Source of the DNA: Asterella californica
Taxonomy: Eukaryota > Streptophyta > Marchantiopsida > Marchantiales > Aytoniaceae
Length of the DNA: 64,000 bases
NCBI GenBank assembly: GCA_036924285.1
Contig: JAYKYS010000006.1
Coordinates: forward strand, 24,774,001-24,838,000
Direction: 5' to 3'
In this document: positions 1-8,653 of the stretch, piece after piece
How positions within the stretch are numbered: the first letter of the stretch is position 1
Layout: each line of letters opens with the position of its first letter
Position numbers and translations under genes: made by a program
The notes under the pieces: generated by a model
Databases searched by the model: none
What the model saw: only the letters and a program-made list of their open reading frames with translations
What the model was told of the DNA's origin: nothing

Positions 1-248
1 TTTGAGGAAACTATGTACGATGACGAGTGGTTGGATCCTGGACGCTATTTGAGTTCATTGGAAAGGCAAGAAGGCTGGTCTGATGCAGATTTCAAGAGGA
101 TCCGTAGAACAGCTTATGGGTACTTTTTATATGGAGGACATCTATGGAAGCGCCCTAAGCTACAAGGAGGTGTACCACAGCGGGTGGTATGTGACCTAGA
201 ATTGCAGCAGAAGCTGATCAAGGAGTTCCATGAGAGTCTATGGGCCGG
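1..248 (+). pseudogene. 5' part of decayed Ty3/gypsy pol (host element), interrupted at 248
   Basis: This is an open + strand frame from the window edge up to the insertion junction. It encodes the linker and start of the integrase zinc-binding region and ends in the residues FHESLWAG. The same block occurs in the intact pol of the nested element (2717-6217), in nearly the same residues. The frame resumes at 11064 with HRG, so it is one half of a pol gene split by a later insertion. The 5' portion of the element lies outside the window. Confidence 0.85.
245..248. repeat. Target-site duplication of nested retrotransposon (left copy)
   Basis: CCGG at 245-248 is repeated at 11059-11062 directly outside the other LTR. 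It can be read as 5 bp, CCGGT, if the LTR is taken to start at 250. Removing the insert and one copy restores the pol reading frame (Trp-Ala-Gly-His-Arg-Gly). Confidence 0.8.
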
Positions 249-2653
249 TATCGTATAACGTGTTTTTCTGTCTAGGAATACACGGGGTATATGGCTGTGT
301 AGAGGTATGTGGATTGACAAGGTTGGATCTAGATCTGGATGTTTCCACTCAAATGTTTCACTATCTACTCTTCTAGCCTGAGTGACCTTGTATCCGCTCG
401 TCTCAAGTTTAAAGCTTGCTACGATCCAAGGTTACGTATAGGTTGCATAAACTTGTGTTACAAACAGATCTTTTGTATTCTAACTAAAAATACTCAGATC
501 TGTATTATCTAACTGAAGTTATTCATCTATATCACTGGAAGCCTGACTTCTGAATAGCTCCCCAGCGACGCTAACTGGCCATCAATCCAACTATCACAAC
601 TTCATAGTACAATCAGAAGATACTAAGATCACTCAATCAACTTGATAGAGTATCGATACAACTTGCTGTACACCCTGGTCTACCGAGTATTCCAGCAAGG
701 CAAAACATGCATAATCCAAAACACTATTCAGATCTCAATATAGCACCAACGGCGGTAGTACCTGGCAGCTCCGAGAACCCAAACAGCGGCTTAAGACTCA
801 TGGTGGCTCCGTTCTCCTTCATCACCAAGAGCTGAAATCAGCCCCACACCTTCCAATGTCGAGTTGTATGCAGGTATGGCAGTTTCAGCAACAAACTCCT
901 CTCCAAATTGCTCGAAAATGATCAAATTGACAATAGATGATACCGAAAAAACCCGAAACTGCTCATAACAGAAGTATTTTTGAACTTTGAGATCTCAGTC
1001 CTTCCAAACTACTCGACCAATGATGATCAAACTTCACAGGAAGCTTGATTGGACCCTTCACTCCTACCCTGAACAATTTTCAGGTCGAAATCTCAAACCA
1101 ATTCTCAGATATGGATCAAACCGTAATCTGTGCTAACTTCAGAGCTTTACAGACCCAGGTACATTTGATCCAAGATTCTGAACAAACTACTCGACCATTT
1201 GAGGTGAAACTTCCCAAGTATCTTACTGATAAGACATTCTTCAATCCTGGAAAGTTTCACTCAGAAATTCGACTCAGATCTTAAGCAATAGCAAACTATC
1301 CATGGCTATCACAGTTCGCTGTCCCCGCCTTATCCCATCTGCACTTCTCAACTTCAATCGGTCGGTTCAGAATCCAAATCGATCAAGAAACTGACCAAAT
1401 TGATATCAAAATGACCAGCACGCCGTCAGTTCTCCAACCCAACAGACAGCTCCTCAAAACTCCTCGCGAGTCTCTCAGAACAACCAGAAACGTAGCAGTA
1501 GGTACAAATTTCACCCCCCTCCACTCAATTGATCATAACGCGCTCATACTTTCATCAAATCGATCGATTCTTCAGCCCAGATTGTAGCCCCGGTCGAGAG
1601 CTCTCCAACCATACCCTCCGTTTCGCGAATGGACCTCTGAAGCCTCCAGAAACCACAGAAACGTCGCGAGGATCAGCTAGAACACCATTGGTCCAAAAGT
1701 GGACCAATAAGAGCAAAAAGAACTTTACTTTTTGTCTTTTCTCCTCTTAACTTTTCCCTTAGAACGAATTTTTACTCTCCAAGGAGACACAAGACATCAA
1801 CAACACTCTAAGACCTCAGAAAATCCTTCAGATATGTCGATGGATTCTTCGCGGTCCGTAACTACACAGAAGCGCTCAACCAGAATGAAACCAGTGAACC
1901 ACAGACTAATACAACGTCAATATTACAACCTGGAAACGTTCTACAATAAAAGGTACGACAAAAGGAAACGGTGAAGCTATCACTCGATTGTAATATTCTT
2001 GCCCGAAGTTTCTCACGATCCAAGCCCCATGATTGATCTTCGGTCTGCAATGGCACCGGACATCGACCCAAAGGTTGAAAGGAACGTTCGATGGATAGTT
2101 GAGATCCATCGTTCTTCACAACAAAATGTACACCGTCATATCCCAAGTCTCTCCGTATGTTACGATTGGAAGGATCACCGGAAGCTGTAACTCCATCACC
2201 CTCCCCATGAACTCATCACCAAAGTACGCAACTAACCACTGTCGAAAGTGATCGCGGTGGATGCAATGAAGCTTGATGTGAAACGGATTCGGGAAAGGAA
2301 GATCTGGAACCGGTAACACACCTCCGTCCATAACCACCACTCCTGCAGTTCTTCACTCCTCCATGCAGACCACCGAGAACCCTTACGAATCACCCGCTGA
2401 GAGAGAATGTCGTATGAACCTTCGACCCCCCATTTTATACACAATCGCGGCGACAAGGACCACTGAAGTGAACGCGCACAGATCGATGACTTGGCACATT
2501 CCTCTACCGTGCGATCACTTAAACAGATAATCACAAACGTGGCACTCATCACACCGTTCGGCGAGTTACGCGATACGGTTCACGAAACACGGAAAAGAAA
2601 CACAACATAGGTTACACAAGAATTTCACACAGGAGCCGAACCACAACATGACA
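249..2653 (-). repeat. 3' LTR of nested Ty3/gypsy element
   Basis: This 2405-bp LTR matches 8654-11058 at a constant offset of 8405 bases. I found only three substitutions (near 332, 681 and 981). On the minus strand it begins TGTCATG and ends ACGATA, so its terminal dinucleotides are TG...TA rather than TG...CA. Small open frames inside it are identical in both LTRs and show no protein family. Confidence 0.95.
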
Positions 2654-2665
2654 TCCACCCCTTCT
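2654..2665 (-). promoter_or_regulatory. Polypurine tract (plus-strand primer) of nested element
   Basis: On the minus strand AGAAGGGGTGGA directly precedes TGTCATG, the first bases of the 3' LTR. The host element has AGAGGACGTGGA before TGTCGTG at 12223-12241, which supports both LTR boundaries. Confidence 0.85.
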
Positions 2666-2716
2666 AAACCTGCGCATCCTCTGGTATGCGCCAACACTCA
2701 CAAGTTGTGGTCGGCA

Positions 2717-5700
2717 TCACACTATATCTTCATCTTCTTCAATGATGTCGTTGGCAATATCTTCGTCATCCAAATCTTCTCCGTCATCATCCAAGATATC
2801 AAACTCTGCTCCGACTTCCTCCATGCTTATCCCTTCATCTCGCTTCTTGAAGAGTTTCACACGCTTGCCTGCAATGGGAACCTTGAGCTCTGCCCCATCA
2901 AGCTCTCTTAGTGAATAAGTGGCATTGTCAAGCACGACAAGAACCACATACGGGCCGAACCATCGCTTAGAGAATTTTCTAAGCGCACTGTGTTGGTTGT
3001 CCAAGCTACTATCGTAGACCAACACCCAATCTCCTTCTTTAATCTCCTTTGGCCTTAATCGATGACGCTTATCGAATCTGTCTTTGTTTCTCAAGCGCGC
3101 CTCTTTCAGCTTCTCCAATGCAATCTCTACATCTTCAGGTCTTCTCTCTAGTTGACGGATTCGGACAGCAAGAAGATCTTCTGTAGACATACCATCCTCC
3201 CAAGGTAGAACACTCCAAGTAGGTATGTGCTCCTCAATGGGCATGATAGGTTTCTGCCCCTGCATCAACTCCGCCGGCATATATCCCGTAACTGAACTAT
3301 GAGTCGAACGATCAGCCCATAATGCAAACGGAAGAATTCTTGGCCATTCTCTTGCCCTCCCCTTGCAAGCTTTCACAATAGCTTTCACAATAGGAGGATG
3401 ACCACGTTCACTCTTCGCATTACCTTCTGGATTGTAGGCTGTGGTGAGAGCTAACTTCACACCACACCTCTTGAAGAACGCTTTAGCCTCATCATTGTTC
3501 AGCTCCCCTCGATCAGCCGTGATCTTCCCAACACAACCATATCTACAAATCACATCTTCCAACAAGAATTTGCAGACTCCCTCTGTGGATTTTGTCCGTA
3601 AGGCTCGCCCTTCCACTTGGTTGGACAAATCCTCACGTGCCAAAACTAAGTATCGCATCTGCCATATACCAACTGGCATAATAACAAGATCTACTACCCA
3701 CTTATAATGCATTGCAAGTGGATAAATAGGATGTAATCCATCTCGATGCCGAATTCCTGAATACTCTTGACAAGTTTGGCATGTCTCCACAAATTGAACT
3801 ACATCTCTGTACATGTTACGCCACCAATATCTCTCCTTCAGCTTTGTAAAGGTGGCATAAATACCTCTATGTCCTGCCCACAAGCTCTCATGAAACTCCT
3901 GCATGAGTAACTTCTGCATGTCAACCTTGCACACAACCCTTTGTGGCATCTTACCACCTTGCTTAGCATGTTTCCACAAATAACCACCTTGTAGCAAGTA
4001 GTTATAAGCCTTCCTCCTGATTTGTTTAAAGTGGGCATCACTCCATCCTGGCTGTCTAGTCAACATGCTTAGATAGCGTCCTATGTCTATCCATTCTCCT
4101 TCATATATCTCTTCCATGAACGGTTTCGAATGCTCACTCTCACCTCCTTGAGCTCTACAGAAAACAGTAGTACCAACGTCTTCTGTATCTTCTATCATCT
4201 CCTCCTCATCCTCATACCTCGCACGAGATAACATATCAGCTACTGGATTGTTCTTCCCCGCTATGTGTCGAAACTCAGGATTTAAGGACTTGATGTAAGC
4301 AATCCAGCGTAGCATAGCAATATCAGGGGTGTTACAATTTGTAATCATCCCTAATAGTGGTAAACAATCTGTTTCTACTATTACTGGCGCTCCAATCAAA
4401 TAGTCCTTTTCAGCTTTCATAGCTGTAACTACTCCCCATAACTCTCTCTTCACTTGAGGATAGTTTCTATGTCGCTCACTCAACACCTTTGCTCCAAATC
4501 TGACTGCAAAGCGATTCTCTTCTTCATCATCCTGTCCTACTGCCCATCCAATGGCTATCGGACTAGTATCAACAGTAAGTATCACTGGTTTGCTATCCTC
4601 ATAGCTCACACGACGAAGTACAGGTGGAGAAGATAACAATTGCTTTAATCTCTGAATCGCCTCAGTATGTCTCTCCTCCCATGCAAACCTCTTGTGCTTT
4701 CTCAACAGATCGTAAAGAGGATCTGCCACATGTGCAAAATGTGGAATCCACACATGATAGAAGACACAAGCTCCAAGAAACCTTCTCACCTCTGTTGTTG
4801 AACCACAAGTATCCTTCATCCGCCGTATAGCATCCACTTTACCAGGATCAGGCTTGCGTCCAAACCATCCACATAAGTGCCCCACAATCACAACCTCTCG
4901 CACTCCAAATGAAGACTTGGCACCTGATAGTGTCAAATGCGCCTCTTCAAGTCGTGATAAGATTTTATCACAATCTGAAATGTGATCAGCAACAAAGTTT
5001 CTACACCCCTTCTGATCCATTGTCTCATCTTTCTCCTCCTCAACGCATCCTTTAATTGGAATGTCATCCAAGAAAGGCATGGTCTTCTCAGGAATGAACT
5101 CACGGAGAACCTTGTTCATCCCGTTCATCATGTGCGCTACCGAGTTTGTTGCTCCTTGTGGTAGTGTGCACATTCTGACCAACCCCAACGGTGTCCTCAT
5201 GGTGGTGATATCTCTACTCTGTTCAGCAAGTTGAAACTGATCGTATCCAGAGTAAAGATCTCCTATAGAGTAAATAGCCCTCCCAGCAAACGCTTCAGCA
5301 AACTCTCCGACGATAGGTCCTATGCCTGTATTTCTGATGGTCACTTGGTTCACAGGTTGCATATCTTGGATGAACCGTAATGCACCACTCTTCTTTGGTA
5401 CTGTAAACCAACGACTAGAGTATGGTGCAAATGATGGTTCCAAGATCTTCATCTGCATCTTCTCCTTCAAGAGCTCTATGAGTTTTGGTAAATGCGCTCT
5501 AGGTACAGGAATTGGCCTCAAGTCCCAAGGAGCATGTGGAACTGTGAATATGATCATTGGCGCCACAATGCTAGGATCTACACATCCGATTTCTGAGGCT
5601 TCAAAAGCAAAAGCTTTCCCGTGCCTAGTTAACATCTCCCTAAACCTATTCTCCTCCACAGACAAAAGAAAATCTGCTGAACCAACCTTCAACTCCTTGA

Positions 5701-6220
5701 GCGTAGCTTCAGTGAACTTGTGACCGACCCGGCTAAGATCTCTCAAGCTTTTCTCCTTCGAAGATTGTTGGACTCGCTGGTTAGAATCACTAGGTAACGG
5801 CTGAGCAACAGGTTTTACCTTCTTGTCTACCGTTTTGTACCTAGTATCAACTCTAACTTCAGGATCTACGAATGACTCTATAGCTGTATAGAGCTCCCTA
5901 GAGTGTACTTCCACCACATGATCCTCATCTTCTTGCTCATGCATAGCAAGTTCCTCGATGAAATCTCCCAATCCTAACTCCAAATAAACACCTTCTATCT
6001 TATCATCCTCTTCAAGCACACCAACTCTCTTTAGATCTTTTTCAGTTTTTCGCACAACTTTCTGCTCCCACTTCTGCAAGTCAGCAAGTCGTGTATGTGT
6101 AGCTAATCCATTCCCAGAAAATCTCACAACTCCTGTACAAAAAGCACTTTCTTTCTCTAGCGAGAGTACCTTCTCCAGTGTACCACTATGTCCTCGCTCT
6201 ATAGCAGTACTTGTCAAAAA
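2717..6220 (-). CDS. pol: Ty3/gypsy Pol: reverse transcriptase - RNase H - integrase
   Basis: This intact frame of about 1166 residues has no upstream ATG of its own. It lies in the -1 frame relative to gag and overlaps the gag stop, so it is probably made as a gag-pol fusion by frameshifting. The reverse transcriptase spans roughly residues 240-450. Its catalytic box reads FLDDIPIKG (about 382-390) in place of the usual Y-[IV]-D-D. RNase H follows (about 545-665) with Asp in TVDTS, Glu in KRELWG, and Asp in ETDCLP and VADMLSR. The integrase has an H2C2 zinc region (about 775-816), then Asp (WVVDLV), Asp (TADRGE) and Glu (KSERGH). A GPY/F-like module (WFGPYVV) lies near residue 1105. The C-terminal tail is acidic. 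No chromodomain or PHD finger is seen. Confidence 0.95.
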   Translation of the reverse strand, partial: FLTSTAIERGHSGTLEKVLSLEKESAFCTGVVRFSGNGLATHTRLADLQKWEQKVVRKTEKDLKRVGVLEEDDKIEGVYLELGLGDFIEELAMHEQEDEDHVVEVHSRELYTAIESFVDPEVRVDTRYKTVDKKVKPVAQPLPSDSNQRVQQSSKEKSLRDLSRVGHKFTEATLKELKVGSADFLLSVEENRFREMLTRHGKAFAFEASEIGCVDPSIVAPMIIFTVPHAPWDLRPIPVPRAHLPKLIELLKEKMQMKILEPSFAPYSSRWFTVPKKSGALRFIQDMQPVNQVTIRNTGIGPIVGEFAEAFAGRAIYSIGDLYSGYDQFQLAEQSRDITTMRTPLGLVRMCTLPQGATNSVAHMMNGMNKVLREFIPEKTMPFLDDIPIKGCVEEEKDETMDQKGCRNFVADHISDCDKILSRLEEAHLTLSGAKSSFGVREVVIVGHLCGWFGRKPDPGKVDAIRRMKDTCGSTTEVRRFLGACVFYHVWIPHFAHVADPLYDLLRKHKRFAWEERHTEAIQRLKQLLSSPPVLRRVSYEDSKPVILTVDTSPIAIGWAVGQDDEEENRFAVRFGAKVLSERHRNYPQVKRELWGVVTAMKAEKDYLIGAPVIVETDCLPLLGMITNCNTPDIAMLRWIAYIKSLNPEFRHIAGKNNPVADMLSRARYEDEEEMIEDTEDVGTTVFCRAQGGESEHSKPFMEEIYEGEWIDIGRYLSMLTRQPGWSDAHFKQIRRKAYNYLLQGGYLWKHAKQGGKMPQRVVCKVDMQKLLMQEFHESLWAGHRGIYATFTKLKERYWWRNMYRDVVQFVETCQTCQEYSGIRHRDGLHPIYPLAMHYKWVVDLVIMPVGIWQMRYLVLAREDLSNQVEGRALRTKSTEGVCKFLLEDVICRYGCVGKITADRGELNNDEAKAFFKRCGVKLALTTAYNPEGNAKSERGHPPIVKAIVKACKGRAREWPRILPFALWADRSTHSSVTGYMPAELMQGQKPIMPIEEHIPTWSVLPWEDGMSTEDLLAVRIRQLERRPEDVEIALEKLKEARLRNKDRFDKRHRLRPKEIKEGDWVLVYDSSLDNQHSALRKFSKRWFGPYVVLVVLDNATYSLRELDGAELKVPIAGKRVKLFKKRDEGISMEEVGAEFDILDDDGEDLDDEDIANDIIEEDEDIV

Positions 6221-6223
6221 TCC
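6180..6223 (-). promoter_or_regulatory. Candidate -1 ribosomal frameshift signal between gag and pol
   Basis: In the gag frame the last codons read AAG GAU UUU UGA, which gives the heptamer G GAU UUU (6223-6217) right before the stop. A six-base spacer (6216-6211) follows. Then comes a 10-bp stem, GUACUGCUAU (6210-6201) with AUAGUGGUAC (6189-6180), containing two G-U pairs and closing an 11-base loop. A slip of -1 enters the pol frame. GGAUUUU followed by a stop is the slippery arrangement known from dianthoviruses such as red clover necrotic mosaic virus. Confidence 0.7.
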
Positions 6224-8595
6224 TTGAACTCCTCCGTGACCTTAGGCAAGGAGCCACCCCTCAGATAATCTCTGTTCCGCTCGTGGTTTGCTGATACAGT
6301 TAGAAACTGTACCGCTCTCTTGCCATCTTGACTTCTGATCCGCGCATAAGCAGATCCATCATCCAAAACCTTGGTCTCCATCCTCACAGCTGTAATGTAA
6401 GGTTGACCGAGTATCACCGGGTATGATGTACTATCTTGAACAAAGAAGTTTTGTTCTATAGTTACATCTCCCACCTTCACTTTCACATCAGGACAAGCTC
6501 CGTAGAGTTCTCCTCGTGTGTTGTTCGCCGTTCTGATCATCCAACCATGATCTATATCAACAGGCCATCCACCTTGCTTGTAGATGTCCTTAGAGACAAT
6601 ATTGATCTCTGATCCATGATCAATGAGAGCAACCACCGGATCTGTCATCTCTCCCACCTTCACTAAGGCTTCGGTAGTAGCTCTAGCCCAATGTCCTCTA
6701 GTGTAATGACTAGGGACCTTGTCATTGTTATCATCCTCAAACCGAACCTTGCGGTTGATGCAGCATTGAGCTAGTTCTAACTCTTCCTCTCTTGATATCC
6801 TTGTGTCTAATGCATTAGACACAGCGGTTTCTCCTGCCAATTGCCTTTTTCGTTTGATGGTGTCAATAATGACATCATGAAACTCCCTCTTGGCAATCCC
6901 AAGGATCTCTCGCAAGGTAAACTCGATCTTGGCATTGAGTACTCTCTCTTCTAGTACTCCTTTCAGATCCGTAGCAGCTTCAATATCAGACTGAAGCTTG
7001 TATGAAGGAGATTTACCTTTCTCCTTACCTCTGCTCTTCTCTGACTTCTCAGGAGTAGAGGATATGACCTCTTCCATAGTCTCCTCTGGTAGAGACATAA
7101 TCTCCGGTCTGAACTTTTCTCCTCTTGTTTGCCTCTTGAGAGCTGTTCTCTCTTCGCTAGGGCCTGCTTCATCTCGTTTGCGCTTCTCCTCCATGAGAGC
7201 CTCATGTTGACTCTTCGCCAAATAAGCATGTACAGACATTGTATCCACAGGATCATCCCATCCAGTAGCACCTCTGATTGCTGTGGCTGTTCTGAGCAGC
7301 TCCTCCCTTGCCATTTTCCCCCTTTTATTCGTGCTTACCGCGTGACTCCACATATCAAGAGTATCTCCATGCTTCTTAGAAGCACTTCTTTCTCGTACTA
7401 CCTCAACTCCATAAGTAGCAGCTTCTACCGACGCAGTAGCATGTTGAGATAGATACTCCTCCAGTACTTGCTTCATTCCTCCTTTCCCGAAGTTGGTTCT
7501 AAGAATCTCTCCATTATCCTTCAGAGAAATCTTTCCTTCCTTCCAATAGACTACTCCATCTCGTAGAGTTTTGGCAAAATCACCACACTCTCTTCGAGCA
7601 TGATCAGAACTATCACACCAAATGCATCTCTGTACATAATCTTGCTTAGGAGCAAGTTTGGTATCATGTGCTCCTCCCTTCTCTTCCAACCTTGCTAACT
7701 TGATCTGCAAGTCCCTCATCCCTTTCACCAACTCTTCCATAGCATCTCTTTGCGGTGCAACTTTCGGGACAGGAAGAGTAGGAAGTGGAACTTGAGGTAC
7801 ATGCACAATAGGTGCTTGCACATTGGGTACCATTGGTTGTCTACGAGGTACTATGATCGGTGGTGGTCTCTCTTCTTGTCTTACCACCACCTTCCCTCTC
7901 CGGTACTCTCGTTTGGCAAGTACACTCACTGCTTCAGAGACTTTTCTCCAATCAGTCGTGAGTCCGTTGTCTTCCATCCTATCTTCTAGAAGCAGCTCCA
8001 ACTCCCTTTGTAATTCATTGTTGGCTGCTTGTAGAAACAACTCCACCTTGTCATTCTCCAATGTGAGCTTCTCCATCCGAGACAACTGAAGGAATTGTCT
8101 CTCATACTCCCGAAATAGCTCTGTGGCAACAAGCCCTTTGTTGGGTTTGTTTACCCACTCCATGAATGACTTCTTAGTCACTCGGTCTGCATCTTCTAAA
8201 GAATACTCTTCTTTCAGCTGAAGAGTAAATCCTTCCCACGTAGCACCATGAGATCGGATGATGTCCTTCATGTGCTCTCGTAGTTCAGGTACGACAGCAA
8301 GCGCAAATGTACTCACCATCTCTCTTTCAGGCACCTTGCTCAACTCCATCTCTCGGGAATAGTACTTTAGGTACTTGGATATGTTCTTCCCGTCAAACTG
8401 ATCTAGCAACCCCACAACAGATTGCAAGGCTTTAGTAGCCATTGCTTCTTTCCGTTCAGTGGCTTGCTGTTGTTGCATTACCAACGCGAATGCCTCAAGC
8501 AATCGCATATCAGACCGTGAAAGCTTGGTCACCTTTGGTGCCTCTCCAGATGTAGAAGCCTCATCTACGTAATGACCCAACCCTTCAATGTCCAT
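6214..8595 (-). CDS. gag: Ty3/gypsy Gag with C-terminal aspartic protease
   Basis: The protein has about 793 residues from the ATG at 8595; six further codons are open upstream but begin with GTG. The helical capsid-like region occupies about residues 60-240, with a conserved-looking retrotransposon gag segment around FLQAANNELQ. A Pro-rich linker follows. A single CCHC zinc knuckle (C-x2-C-x4-H-x4-C) sits at about residues 324-337. A Lys/Glu-rich spacer leads to a retropepsin-like domain near residue 655, with ALIDHGSEINI and a downstream ILGQPYI. The catalytic triplet is Asp-His-Gly instead of Asp-Ser/Thr-Gly. The stop at 6214-6216 overlaps the start of pol. Confidence 0.93.
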   Translation of the reverse strand: MDIEGLGHYVDEASTSGEAPKVTKLSRSDMRLLEAFALVMQQQQATERKEAMATKALQSVVGLLDQFDGKNISKYLKYYSREMELSKVPEREMVSTFALAVVPELREHMKDIIRSHGATWEGFTLQLKEEYSLEDADRVTKKSFMEWVNKPNKGLVATELFREYERQFLQLSRMEKLTLENDKVELFLQAANNELQRELELLLEDRMEDNGLTTDWRKVSEAVSVLAKREYRRGKVVVRQEERPPPIIVPRRQPMVPNVQAPIVHVPQVPLPTLPVPKVAPQRDAMEELVKGMRDLQIKLARLEEKGGAHDTKLAPKQDYVQRCIWCDSSDHARRECGDFAKTLRDGVVYWKEGKISLKDNGEILRTNFGKGGMKQVLEEYLSQHATASVEAATYGVEVVRERSASKKHGDTLDMWSHAVSTNKRGKMAREELLRTATAIRGATGWDDPVDTMSVHAYLAKSQHEALMEEKRKRDEAGPSEERTALKRQTRGEKFRPEIMSLPEETMEEVISSTPEKSEKSRGKEKGKSPSYKLQSDIEAATDLKGVLEERVLNAKIEFTLREILGIAKREFHDVIIDTIKRKRQLAGETAVSNALDTRISREEELELAQCCINRKVRFEDDNNDKVPSHYTRGHWARATTEALVKVGEMTDPVVALIDHGSEINIVSKDIYKQGGWPVDIDHGWMIRTANNTRGELYGACPDVKVKVGDVTIEQNFFVQDSTSYPVILGQPYITAVRMETKVLDDGSAYARIRSQDGKRAVQFLTVSANHERNRDYLRGGSLPKVTEEFKDF

Positions 8596-8636
8596 GGTGG
8601 CAAAACCACGCACGTACCTCTCACCCTAGACTTTTC

Positions 8637-8651
8637 ACGTCGAGTTCACCA
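8637..8651 (-). promoter_or_regulatory. Primer-binding site of nested element
   Basis: Reading the minus strand from the end of the 5' LTR, two bases (GC) are followed by TGGTGAACTCGACG. The TGG start pairs with a tRNA CCA end. It differs from the TGGTATCAGAGC site (initiator Met) used by many plant gypsy elements. I cannot name the tRNA with confidence. Confidence 0.7.
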
Positions 8652-8653
8652 GC

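Noticed and set aside
1045..2552. Open frames inside the LTR (repeated at 9450-10957)
   Set aside because: They are identical in both LTRs only because the LTRs are identical; no domain or coding signature is seen.
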